From the NCBI RefSeq assembly GCF_036588685.1, contig NC_086375.1, positions 7,991,916-8,055,915 of the forward strand: a DNA stretch of 64,000 nt, read 5' to 3'. Position numbers and translations under genes: made by a program. Below the pieces are notes generated by a model. It was not told the DNA's origin. It ran no database searches and saw only the letters and a program-made list of their open reading frames with translations. The stretch comes from Mytilus trossulus (Eukaryota > Mollusca > Bivalvia > Mytilida > Mytilidae). Of this stretch, positions 1 through 12,100 are shown piece after piece. The first letter of the stretch is position 1. Every line of letters begins with the position of its first letter.

Positions 1-515
1 TACGAGGATACACTATGTTCAAGCTGAGTAAATGTTTAAATGTATGAATGGTCTAGCCCCTGATTATCTATCTATTAAATTTACTGCTTGTGCTGATCTA
101 ATAATTATTTTCTGAGGTCGACAACATTAGGACCTCTTCATGTACCAAGACCTAATTCTAACTTTTTTTAAAAGAACATTTAAATATTCTGGTCTTATTA
201 CCTGGAATAATTTACCAAATAATATTAAAGAAATAGATAATTTAGATACATTTAAGACCAACTGTTCAAACTATTTTCTAACTGAATAGAATAAAGATGC
301 ACGAGATGTATTTTCTCTTCTTCTACTGAATGCATATGTAGTTATTCAATATTAAGGCTGCTATATTAAACTGTAATATTCATTTTATTTTGTATGTATT
401 TTTTTCTGTTTTTTATTTGTATTAATAGTTTTTGAAGGCATGCAAGATTAACATGTAATTGTTAAATGTGTTACCTTCGTTAAATAAAGAATTTTATTAC
501 TATTATTATTTATTT
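1..515 (+). mobile_element. 3' end of a CR1/L2-like non-LTR retrotransposon (decayed)
   Basis: Conceptual translation in shifting frames gives the carboxy-terminal tail usual for CR1/L2-type reverse transcriptase proteins: MNGLAPDYLSIKFTA near 50-90, then HVPRPNSNF near 138-165, and ITWNNLPNNIKEIDNLDTFK to a TAG at 286-288. At least two frameshifts separate these blocks, so the copy is dead. The 3' end runs into short ATT-type repeats (about 495-512), the usual tail of this class. The body of the element would lie left of the window. Class is well supported; clade is a guess. Confidence 0.72.
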
Positions 516-1362
516 GTGTTAACATGAATTATCATTGATACTGCTATAATAAAAACTTACTTTTTTCAAAATTTTTAGTTAAAAAAAAAGTATAATTTGG
601 TTCCTCAAATACTTTATTTCGCGTTTCAAACTTTGTTAATTTAAAAGTTTCTGACGATTATGTCGTAGACAAAATGGACATCTCGGTCCATCTGTCTTAA
701 ACGAATTTCAGCCTGATATTTGATAATAAGTTTAATGATAACATTTTATGAAACTTACACGTTCTTTTACATCTTCTTTTTTTTATCTGAATTATTTTTG
801 GGTATACTAGGGTTTTTGTCATATCTGCCAAGTACATTGGTTAATAACCTCTTTTCCCTCGTATTTATCTATCTGGGGAGTTGGTGATAAGGGGATATAA
901 TTCGATTATATAACTAAAGACGCAAATTTCTTTCCCTTCTTTTTTAAAGATCAGAATCAAGAATCAATTTCGAGGAAAATATATTCAACATATGATTGCG
1001 AAAACAAGAATGATAGGTGCCTTCTTTTATATTAAGATAGGATGAATATTTTATTCAAGGAAAATTACATGATAAAACGACTTTGCGCATACTTTTACAA
1101 AAAAAAATAGCTTCTATTAATCATTTTGTTTTGTTTCGAAAACAAAGGATTTACTGTACCATAGTGTTTTTGAGGGATGCATATTGTATCAGCAACTGTT
1201 TCTGAACCCTTTTTTTTTTTTTTTACAATATATCAAATCTATCTCACAATGGTAATAACTTCCTGTTTGTGTGGATCTCATTTTAACTTACCTAACCGTA
1301 AAGGCCATTGTCAGTGTTAACCAAATGTCGTCCGTCGTCGTCCGTTGTCTTGTGTTTACTTT
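516..1362. other. Intergenic, nothing recognised
   Basis: AT-rich sequence with homopolymer runs. No open frame with recognisable content and no clear repeat. Confidence 0.5.
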
Positions 1363-1470
1363 TTTAAAAGACACCAAAGGGACATTCAAACTTATAAGTC
1401 GAAAACAAAAACTAAAACGCCATGTTTACATACGAAACAGACAAACAAACAGAAAGACAACCAATATCAT
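1363..1470 (-). repeat. Fragment matching the 3' UTR of the Penelope-like element
   Basis: Read on the minus strand, this matches the trailer of the reverse-transcriptase remnant at about 17370-17460: a block around CCATGGCGTT, a T-rich stretch, then CCCTTTGGTATCTTT. Order and spacing are kept with scattered substitutions. Small open frames here are incidental. Confidence 0.55.
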
Positions 1471-2779
1471 ACAAAACAGAACATAGACAACGAGCGTATG
1501 AGCAGCACGACCCTATTAAAATCGTTTCTTCTAACACAACTGATAGTTATCAAAGGTACCAGGATAACCAGATTCAACAAAACTTGGTCAAACTGATCAT
1601 AGTACTTAGTTTAGAAAAAATCTCAATGACCTCGTTTGCCAGTCAACCAAAATAGAAAAAATGGATTAACCGCAAGTTTTGGTTTTGATATTAAAAATCA
1701 ATATAGATAGAACAAAAAACTATCTAATTATCTATTAACATTAACACTATCAGAATAAGTAATCATTGATGCCTATACTTAAAGGGGCACTACGAGATAA
1801 ATAATAAATCTAAATTATAATGTTTTTGTATAATGAGAAATGAAAGTGAAATAGTGAAATCATTATTTGCTTTAAGCAGTCAGTTTGCTTCAATTTTGTC
1901 AAAATAAGCTTATAGACATCCATTATGAATTATTCACTTGCAAGTGAATAATTCAACCTCATTGAATCCGTTTTCATATGAACTTCAATTTATAAAGAGA
2001 CGAATTGTACTGGATTAATTTTGTTCTGTTATAAAAGGAAAATAAAGTCCAAATTGAAAATGAAATAAAATAATTCATTTGATTAACTTATTAGATCCAC
2101 AAAAAAAATATGCTTATATAGGTAAGATCGATAATTAAATTATATTTTGACCTATAATATGAAATCAAACAGACATAGAAAAATCAAATTGCACGAGGTC
2201 ACTTTCTATTTATATTTATGTTTATGTGTGTACCATGTTATTTCTGATTTGGTACAGGTATTTTGTTGTGTAGATAATAGTGGATTGAACCTGGTTTTAT
2301 GGATAGCTTAACCTCTCATTTGTATGACAGTCATATCAAATTTCATTTTAATGACAGTGATGCATGAGCAAAACAAACAGACATTTTTGTTAAAAATGTC
2401 CAAAATGGAGCATCAGCTGTCAACATTGTGTTAGAATCTTTATCACTTTAAAAACAATTAAATATGAAACAAAGAAGCCCAAATATTTAACACGTCATCA
2501 TGTATCAAAGAAACACAGAAGGGCATATACACAAAGCACATTAGCAAAACGAAGAACAAGATCACAAAAAATATCATAAAACAATAACACAATGGCAGGA
2601 TGCATAAGTACAAATTAGCGCCAAATAGATCTCCAGCAAAACAGACTAAACAGTTAAAGTAATATTAATAACGATAAATAAAAGAATACTATACAAGATG
2701 CATGATTGTTTTATTAGTTGTTAGTGGCTTTGAACTAGCTGTCAGATAACTGCGAATACTCTCAGATATGTTCCTAGTG
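1471..2779. other. Intergenic, no gene seen
   Basis: No coding signal. It holds one perfect palindrome (1927-1954). A short stretch near 1545 (TAGTTATCAAAGGTACC) is shared with the dispersed repeat at about 44030. Confidence 0.45.
1927..1954. repeat. Perfect 28-bp palindrome
   Basis: GAATTATTCACTTG is followed directly by its exact reverse complement with no spacer. Confidence 0.9.
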
Positions 2780-3245
2780 TCTTTTTGTTGTTGGGATGTA
2801 CAAGTTCCCGGCCACTTCCACTTGTATTTTTGTCCATCTGATGAGTTAAGCCTTTTTCAACTGATTTTTATAGTTCGTTCTTGTGTTGTTTTGTTATACC
2901 ACTCTCCCAGGTTATGGGGAGGATTGGGATCCCGCTAACATGTTCAACCCCGCCGCATTATGAATGTATGTGCCTGTCCCAAGTCAGGAGCATGAAATTA
3001 AGCGGTTGTCGTTTTTTTATGTGTTACATATTTGTTTTTTGTTCATATGAATAAGGCCGTTAGTTTTCTCGTTTGAATTGTTTTACATTTTCATTTCGGG
3101 ACCTTTTATAGCTGACTATGCGGTATTGGCTTTGCGCATTGTTGAAGGCCGTACGGTGGCATATAGTTCTTCAATTCTGTGTCATTTTGGTCTCTTGTGG
3201 ACAGTTGTCTCATTGGCAATCGTACCACATCTTCTAGTTTTTATA
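2780..3245 (+). repeat. Dispersed bivalve repeat, near full length
   Basis: A non-coding repeat ending in a tail of the form GTCTCATTGGCAATC.TACCACATCTTCT. Related tails occur at about 42960-43100 and 49500-49580 (plus), 4828-4890 and 53370-53410 (minus), and inside the hairpin at 30450-30490. Repeated use in both orientations shows it is mobile or was mobile. It has no coding capacity that I can see. I recognise it as a common Mytilus family, from memory. Confidence 0.7.
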
Positions 3246-3724
3246 TATACAACGTTATTTAGATGATGAACAACGTCAGTACACAGAATCTATACTTCAA
3301 GACAATCGTGTATTATTTGTGAAATTGATACGGAATATTTATCAACACTGAAAATTATGTACAGAAAAAGAAATATATACCTTTGAAAACTGCGAACACT
3401 TAAATATGATCCTCAATAATTCTTATATGCTTTGCTTATTAGGGAATACGTTGATATGATTGGTCGATAGGACTTCCGGTAGTTGATCTTGACGTAACCA
3501 ACGTAAACAAGATGGCAGCAATAATAACACTGACGTTTACAAAAAAACAATTCACTACACTTTAATCGTTGAATTAAATAATACACAAAAGATAATAAGA
3601 GTTTATGCAGTTTATTTTTTATCAGACAGCAAATTTCATTGAGTAGATGTATTTGTGTTAACAAACAAATATATTCATGCGCCAGACCTCTTCAATGACA
3701 TAAACATACCATTTACGTGTGATA
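3246..3724. other. Intergenic, nothing recognised
   Basis: No gene or clear repeat before the target-site copy of the hAT element at 3725-3732. Confidence 0.5.
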
Positions 3725-3732
3725 GAGGTGAA

Positions 3733-4584
3733 CAGGGTTTCCGCTGGCGGTCGCCATTTTCGCAATTTGCGAAAAAAATAATAATTGTGGCGATTAAAAT
3801 TCGTCATTGGCGAAAGAATTTGGCGAATGAAATATTATAACGATTTATTTTCAGCCATCTTGTTTATTTACTTTGTTCGGGTTTCTTTGACTGTACCGAT
3901 CAGACAATGCTCGGAATTCACCTTGAACTCGTTAAGATTTTGGCAGAAAATCAATAATCAGCTGATTGCATTCACAGCTATCGACATCAAAGGACTAATT
4001 AATAAAGGTGTTGATTGTATTTTATAACAAAATGATATGGTTAAATGGCTTCTGTTTCATGTCACAAACAGGATTTATTTACCACTTTGCGACGCACGTG
4101 TTTGAAGCAAAGTTTTTAATTACGCTTCCTCTTTCTAATGATAGTCCAGAAAAGAAAATTGTTGTTATGACGGAAAATGTTCAAAAGCAAGAAAAGTCTC
4201 TAATTTAAAACTTAATAATTTAACTTTCATATAGATTATCTTCAAAGTCGTTTCAGTGAAACACGTGTTTCAAGCATATAGCTTACTTATTTTATACGAT
4301 GATCTAGAAAAGAAAACTGTCATTATGAAGAAATCTATTCAAAAGGTTGGCATGAGAGTGACTCTTCAATGTCATGATTACACCTTACACGAGGGATCAA
4401 TTCCAAGTGATAAGATGCTTCATTTTGTTATAAAAACCACTTATTTAGGGTAGGGCTTGAAAAAGGAAAATTTTAAAAGAAAAATATGTTTGTTACTTGG
4501 CGAAAAAAATAATAAAGTAGCGAAAAATATATTGTTTTGGCGAAAGAGGTGGCGAAAAAAATATTTGATCCAGGGGAAACCCTG
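3733..4584. mobile_element. Non-autonomous hAT element, 852 bp, with intact 8-bp target duplication
   Basis: The left end is CAGGGTTTCC and the right end GGAAACCCTG, a perfect 10-bp terminal inverted repeat starting with the CAGGG typical of hAT elements. The same 8 bases, GAGGTGAA, lie directly outside both ends (3725-3732 and 4585-4592), which is the hAT target-duplication length. Inside, the subterminal regions are rich in the word GGCGAAA and its complement. Two short open frames (about 4008-4208 and 4256-4453) resemble nothing I know and no transposase is visible. An intact duplication suggests a fairly recent insertion. Confidence 0.88.
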
Positions 4585-4592
4585 GAGGTGAA

Positions 4593-5340
4593 CAATATAT
4601 TTTTAAAAAATTATAAGGATTGAACGCCTTTTGAAATGAATTTATAGTTGTATAAACTGAAATAAGTCACTCACAAACATATCATAAAAGTCCTTCGAAC
4701 TTGTATTTGTTTGTGGGTGAATTCGTCGAGTTTATACACCAATGAATTCCTTTAAAAAGGCGTATAATTCTATATTACATGTACATCTTTAAAAAAGACA
4801 AAATGACAATCCTGTCTTCAATCATGAACTGTATAAGATGTGGTATGAATGCCAATGGGACAACTCTCCACAAGAGACCAAATAAAATAGAAGCAAGAAT
4901 ATATAGGCCACCTTTCGACCTTCATCAATAAACAATACACATAACACAAACTAATTACTTTTTTTAGTATACTTATTAGCTTAATAAGCTCTACCGAATA
5001 ATAATATAATTCAACTATCCATTGGCTCCATAATAAGAGTCATTGCAATTTAGATGATATATGTCATGGATTTAAATGTGATTTTGAATATGTTTTATAT
5101 TGATAAATTCAAAACGCATGTAAAGGAGTTCAAAGATATCAAGAACAATACCAACAAACATCTACTGATCAGGTCACTTCAGAATTTCTAATTCATTTAT
5201 GTCCTATTTTTCAGTCAATATATCACAATTTCGTTGTGGTTTTCTTCAACGTAGGAAAAAAACCAAGAAGTATGCATGCTTGGGTCTAATAATTGGTTTT
5301 CATTGATTCAATTGCAATCTTCTGCCTATATTTTAAAAAG
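4593..5340. other. Intergenic with one repeat tail
   Basis: No gene seen. At about 4828-4890 there is a minus-strand copy of the dispersed repeat tail (GATGTGGTATGAATGCCAAT). Confidence 0.5.
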
Positions 5341-5905
5341 GAAAAGAGAAGAATTTATGACCTGTCTATAATTATCAGTGAAATAAAGAAGACTTTACTA
5401 CCTGATTATCAATACAATGGAATGAAGACTACCTGTCTATAATAAGAATGGAACATAGAGGACTTTTCTACATGTTTTTGATTAGAATGGAATAAAGACG
5501 ATTAACTACGTGTCTTTAATTAGAACGGAATAAAGAGGACTGTACTACCTGTCTATAATAAGAATGGAACATAGAGGACTTTTCTACATGTTTTTGATTA
5601 GAATGGAATAAAGACGATTAACTACGTGTCTTTAATTAGAACGGAATAAAGAGGACTGTTCTATCTGTCTATGATTAAAATGAAATAAAGAAGACTTTAT
5701 TACCTGTATGTATTTAAAACAGAATAAAGAATACTTAACTACCTGTAAAGGAATAAAGAATACTTAACTACCTGTAAAGGAATAAAGAATACTAATCTAC
5801 CTGTAAAGGAATAAAGAATACTTAACTACCTGTAAAGGAATAAAGAATCCTTAACTACCTGTAAAGGAATAAAGAAAACTTAACTACCTGAAAAGGAATA
5901 AAGAA
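5341..5905 (+). repeat. Minisatellite array abutting the start of the HEPN gene
   Basis: Variants of one motif (ctacctgt...ggaataaagaa) repeat throughout. The left part contains a 116-bp unit present twice (5444 and 5560 onward). The right part, about 5723-5900, is a homogeneous 29-bp unit in six to seven copies. The last diverged unit runs to about ten bases before the predicted ATG at 5915. All units match each other with no spacers, so this is not a CRISPR array. Confidence 0.88.
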
Positions 5906-5914
5906 GACGTTAAT

Positions 5915-6131
5915 ATGGCATCTCTTTCTGTAGAGGAAGAAAACTTTGTTCGAATGAGTTTACTTCTAACAGGAATTTCTCCCCGTGCAGCTAGAACTTT
6001 CTTTGATAGTGAATTTGCTCCAGCTTGTTTAGGTGCATCAATAAAGAAAGAGTTTAACAAGTTGTTTGACTTAAAAAAGAAACACATAATCAACCAATCA
6101 CAGTGGAACTTGCTGTTTCCTGGACTTCCTG
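5915..6131 (+). CDS. Exon 1: N-terminal half of the HEPN domain
   Basis: It encodes 72 residues plus one base. The donor is G|GTAAGT at 6132. The text runs MASLSVEEENFVRM...WNLLFPGLP and joins to DVPDSKTFDV in exon 2, keeping the conserved 'FP..PDSK.FDVTL' segment of DZIP3-like HEPN domains. No other ATG upstream is in frame within non-repetitive DNA. Confidence 0.85.
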
Positions 6132-9100
6132 GTAAGTGCAGAAATTACTTTTTTTCTGTTTAATGTTGCAATGTCTAAGATTAAATCATAATCATTCCGA
6201 ATATGTAAGAGATATTTGCAACTGAATAATAAGTACATAACAATGAACATTGATCAATCAACGCAAGTAATTTTCTTAAATCTTCAAAACAATGAAAATC
6301 CGACAGATCTACCTATTCTTCATTTCTACTTTTACCAAATGGCTCCTTCTATGCACAGGGTTCACCACACTTAAAATGTTGAGGGATAATTGATGACCTA
6401 GCAGGGAGACTAGGGATTGCAATAATGTTTATGATGAATGAAATTTCGCAGCATCTATACTTTTTTTTATTTAAGGAGGCCTCTAATTTGTATAATAACT
6501 ACAAAGGTTTTATTTAATTGCTTCGTGATTTGGTAGAATTTAAAATAATACATTGATTAAATGTTGCTGCTTTCCAAAGATTTTTCAAACAGTGACTTAT
6601 TAGATTTTCTCACAATTGCGCTTAATAACATTAAATAAAGGAAAAAACCATTGACTCTATCCCTTTTTATGAAAAAAAAATCTAGTTGTTAACATAGTTT
6701 AGTAATTTTCAATTATCTATAATTTAGTTTCACTCTCTTTCATTCGCAAGCTCACAATACATCGATTTCCCTTAAGGTTGTGATCTGCTATCTTTTTATA
6801 TTAAAATATATTTCTGAAATCACACTTAAAAGTATTACCAAAAATGTGATTATTTAATTGTCTTATACAGAATCCTGAAACTACACTCCTGTTGGTATTT
6901 GCCATGTCAGTTATGAGTTTTCAAAGATCAAAAACTTCTAATGTCAAACCCATATATTACCTTACAGACTAAATAAATAAATCCTATATATTACACCAAA
7001 GCCCTCAACAATGATTAAAACCTATTTCTATAACAAATTAAATAGTGGTATTACAGTAAGTTTTAATGAACATGCTTGCTATTTGCTTTTACTGTTATTT
7101 CTTTTATTATCTAATGTATTTTCTAGATGTTCCCGATTCTAAAACATTCGATGTGACTTTGATGCTACTATTACTAAGGAACTTGACTCCAATGACCCAT
7201 CCTTCTTGTGGATTTGACCGTCTACCTTCTCCAACAGAAATCACACCAGCTGCAGATTTAGCTAGGATCAAAGACTACAGGAATTACCTGGCTCATCTAA
7301 ATGATGGCAAGCTAGACGCAGGGTTCTTCAATAATGCTTGGAATGATATAACTTGTGTAAGTATCTATATCAATGTCAAGTTGAATGATTTTATACCACC
7401 TGTTGAAAAGATATTAGAAACAAACATAAGAAGTCGAATTCAGATTCATTTGCCCAAAATATACATCTTATTAATTTATCTATGGAAAAGATACATTTCT
7501 TATTTTAATTGTCATACCTGCAACAAAATTCGCAGAATACAAGGCAAAGAAATATATATATCATGTATCTTGCCCTGCTGCAGCTTTGGTGACAGCGGAA
7601 ATTTTGTAAACTATTTGTTTAAAATAGCTTTATATTCCAGAAACTAAGAGACCTGCATGCTTCATTCTTTGTTTACAAATGTTTTGTATTTTCAAGTTTC
7701 AGTCTGTTATATGTCCATTGTCCTTGACCACATTTTTCATGGTTGAGCAATTTCTGGATTAAGATGTATATTTTTTTTCATGTGAATATTTCACTTATTG
7801 TGAATTAAATTGTAGTTTTGCAGTCAACCTTGATAAGGTCTAGGTCAAAGGGACTCAAAATAATTATTTGACTCCTCTGAGGCTGAAGTCACTTGAGGTT
7901 GCACATAACATTATGGTGTCCAATTCCAAAACTGTACCTTGTAATGTCTACTTCATATTTTAGGTGGCGAACACATTCCTATTCCAAATCTTTTGGGAGT
8001 TTTGGTTCCAACTGTTTAGGAATTAGGGGCCAAAAAAGGGCCCAAATAAACATTATTTTTGGTTTTCGCACAATAACTAGTGAAAGTAAATAGAAATCAA
8101 TGAAATTTAAACACACGGTTTATGACCACAAAAGGATGGTTGGGATTGGTGTTAGGAGTTGAGGTCCCAACACTTTAAGAATAAGGGGCCCAAAGAGTCC
8201 AAAATTAAACTTTTCTTTGATTTCATCACAAATTAATTAATTGGGGTTCTTTGACATGCCGAATCTAACTGTGTATGTAGATTCTTAATTTTTTTGTCCC
8301 GTTTTCAAATTGGTCTACATTAAGGTCCAAAGGGTCCAAAATAAAACTTATTTTACACAGTATTATGCAATTGCAAGAAATTTTCTACTGCACAGTATTG
8401 CGCAATAGCAAGAAATCTTCAATTGCACAGTACTGTGCAATAGCAAGTATTTTCAATTGCGCAGTATTGTGCAATAGCAAGAAATATCTAATTGCACAAT
8501 ATTGCGCAATAGCAAGAAATTTTCAATTTGAGTTATCTTTCTTTGTCCAGAATAGTAGTTGAATCAACTTAAATCATTGTTTTATACAATATACAATGTA
8601 TATTCACTTTTACTACCAACTGATAAATTAAAACAATCTTTACCATTCAGTGATAACAAGGATTTTTTAATTACATTCTAATATTTTATGATGTATTTAA
8701 ATGAGTAGTTATTGTTGCAAACTCCTTAAGAATTTTGAATTGAGATCAGTTTTGGAATAAGGGAAAGGGGGATGCGAAAAAAAAATTGAAAAGGGTGGGG
8801 TTATCTCTGTGAACCCAAATTGAATATCTGTGTTCATAAATTGTAATCTTCGGGATTTTGTAACGATACTGTCTGTCCGTCCGTTTGTCAACTTTCGTCC
8901 GTAACACAATTGTTAACACTTTATATTCAATTGTTTCAGGATTTTGACCTCGTGAATATTTAGAATCTTTAATCATGTTGAGGGCAAAAGTCAAGGTTAC
9001 TGTTAGACCTTACTTGGAATATACTTTAACCTTATGAATATCTAGAACCAAATTCATTTTCAAGTTCAGCCGTCAGAGAGTCAATTGACCACAAATTGTT

Positions 9101-12100
9101 ACACCATATACATGTAAAAGACATCAATTAAGGCGAAAAAACGCCGAGCGAAAAAAGAAATGTAATATCTTAAATATTATAGTGTTGTGTGTATGTTGAA
9201 CACGCAATATGACGTTGAAAGATAAACAGGGTCGTCGGAAACTTTTTTGGAGACGTCAAAGGGACGAACTAAATGAAATAGGTAAATTGTGTGACGGGCT
9301 TGTCACACAATGCAACTGAATGCTTATGTTTATTGGCGCGTGACTACAAAATCTTAGATTTGCATTTTAGAATAAATAGTCGAGCATTGGGGAACTAGTT
9401 TCCAAAATTGTTCAATTCTTATTTTTATTTTTAAAAAGTTCCAGAATGAGAGTTAAACGATGTTTTTTTCTCTCGATAAGGCGGGACAAAACTCTTGTTC
9501 CTTTCTTTTTTGCAAGAAATTGTTGATTTGGAAACTAAAATAAAAGCATGCTCCCTCTTTCCCAACCTAGGCAATAGCCTAAATGATTTATTATATTTTT
9601 CATTCTTCAATACAAGTATCCGACGTAATTTATTTTTAAAATCATATTAAGTTATTTATGTTTAATAAAAGAACGATAAAGTATTTATACTTTTGGAGAT
9701 GACCCCCACATCATATTGTATTCATCTTCCATCCTACACGTGTGCCAGCAGTAGTGTCGATTTTCCTAACACGTCTATTAAGACAAGCTACAGGTCAAGT
9801 TCGATTTTCACGATTTTAGCTTTTCTCCTTGTTCCAACTAGAATATGCACACAAAGGAAAAAAGTGATAAACCATTGTGATTTTTTGATAAACCAAGGAT
9901 TCATTTGCTTTCGATGGTATCAAATTTAATTTACATGGTTGGAGAAGATTTTTGCAAGACTTAGATACTGCATTTCTTGATTTTGCATTTTCTTGCATCA
10001 ACATTACAAAAACGTTTGCCAAGTATTTCAATGAGTGGTTTCCCTTATGTATAATTATAATAATATATGTATATACATTGTATTATGCTAAAACAATGTT
10101 CTTACTTATGCAATAAAGATTCAATCATTCTTTCAATATAACCATTGCACTTTTTTTAAAAGCGTCTAATAAGGTGGTTGCTGTCTGTCATATGTGTGTG
10201 AGCTATCACATCATTCCCATTGATTATTGGTTTTTTTTTAAAGAGAGTATACCAAGACCACCTTTTGAACCTGCAAATTTTATTTAAGTTACTGTATCAA
10301 GAACGACAAATAGGAAAAAACTCGTAAAATAACTTCATTTTTTTACAGGCCATAGATAGATTAGGTGGGCAGCAAATGAAACAGGAGTGTGAACATCTGA
10401 AAAATAAACCACTAGATCAAACCAACCAAGAAATAATGATGGACATTAAACGGTCTAATGATGAAATCCAGGAACTAAAAGAATCATTGGAAAGTTTGAA
10501 GAAATCACATACTAAGATGATAAAATCTCATGAATTACTTCAAGAACGCCATGCTGAGGTAAAGAAATCACATGATATATTACAAGATGACCATAGGAAT
10601 GATACAGACGAAATGGAAAAAATTAGGATTTCTCAAAAGGACCTTGTGCCTTGGAATATAAGAGGTAAACAATCTGAGGAGATGTGTATTCATTATTTCA
10701 GTTTATTGTTAGATAAGATTGCTTCAGTGGAATGTGATCAACCATCTTTTTGATGGTAATCAAGGTACATACAACGATTGTAACCTTCATTTTGATTGCA
10801 AAACGTCACTTATTGACAATTGATGCTATGAAACGTACGCGCAAACGAAGACAATAAATAGGCGATTTTAGATACAGGTTTTAACGTTGTTTTCTGTCAG
10901 TTTCATTAGAATGGAGACACCAATATTGTATTTTAAGCTCCTACGACATCAATTGGTGATTTGGTGCCATCGGATCTTAGAATACAATACAGCTATCTTC
11001 CACATGAGCAAGGATAAGAATGAAATTTAACAAGAATTTTAGAGGTGAAATGATTTCAGTATTATAATATATATATGTGTGAAACAGCAACCAGCTGGTG
11101 ATTTATATAATCAAATGATAAAATGTTCCTTAATTTATATTTCAGAAATGATTAATGATACACTAAAAGATTGGAAGGACAATGATGATAACATGTTTAT
11201 AGATACAAGAGCTGCCCAGTATGTACTCAAATGTATCAAGGAAAACAGTTGTGTAACTATTACAGCTAGTTCTGGTGTAGGGAAGACAGCTACACTGAGA
11301 CATGTGGCTTTACAAATGGCTAAAGAAGAATTTGATGTCATTCCAGTTACAAACCCAGCTGACATTGTGAGGTTTTGCAATCCTAAAAAGAAAACATTGT
11401 TTGTTGTTGATGATTTATGTGGAAACTTTTCACTCCATCAGAGTGACATAAAAAGTTGGGAACCAATCATGGAGAATATAAAAAAAGCTCTTGATAAAAA
11501 ACAAACAAAAATACTTGCAGCATGTCGGTTACAAGTGTACCAAGATGGAAAGTTTGATTGTTTATCAGTTTTCAAGTCATGTGTATGTAACATGTTATCA
11601 AGGGACATTTGCTTGTCAAAAACTGAAAAAGATTCAATAGCAAAATTATATCTCAATGATAAAGCCTCTGAGATAATTGACTTTTCTGATTTATATGACT
11701 GTTTTCCACTTTTATGTAAATTGTACCCCAATAGTCCTAAACTTGTTATTACAGATTTCTTTCAGAATCCATTTTTGATTTATGAAACAGAGGTTGATAA
11801 GTTTCTAAAGAAAAGCCATTACGCTAAATACTGTGCTTTGGCATTATGTGTCATGTTTAACAACAAGTTGAAGAAAGAAATGTTTACAGAAGATGTGAAT
11901 GCAGAAACTAGAACAATTATTGAGAACACGTGCGAGGCATGCAGATTAGACAGGGGAACATCAAGACTGGTACTAAAGGATGAACTTGAGGCACTCACAC
12001 ATACATTTATAAAGAAAGAACAAAACATGTACAAGATAATACATGATAAAATATTTGATTTTCTTTCAAAGATATACGGACAACAGATGATAGTTTGCTT

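Noticed and set aside
3655-4453. Short frames in the hAT element taken as genes
   Set aside because: No conserved motif, and they fall within a non-autonomous element with clean ends.
5723-5905. Regular 29-bp repeats resembling a CRISPR array
   Set aside because: The units are contiguous with no unique spacers, in an intron-bearing eukaryotic locus; it is a minisatellite.
8365-8562. 65-residue frame with repeated 'AQYCAIA'
   Set aside because: A read-through of the 35-bp tandem repeat in an intron.
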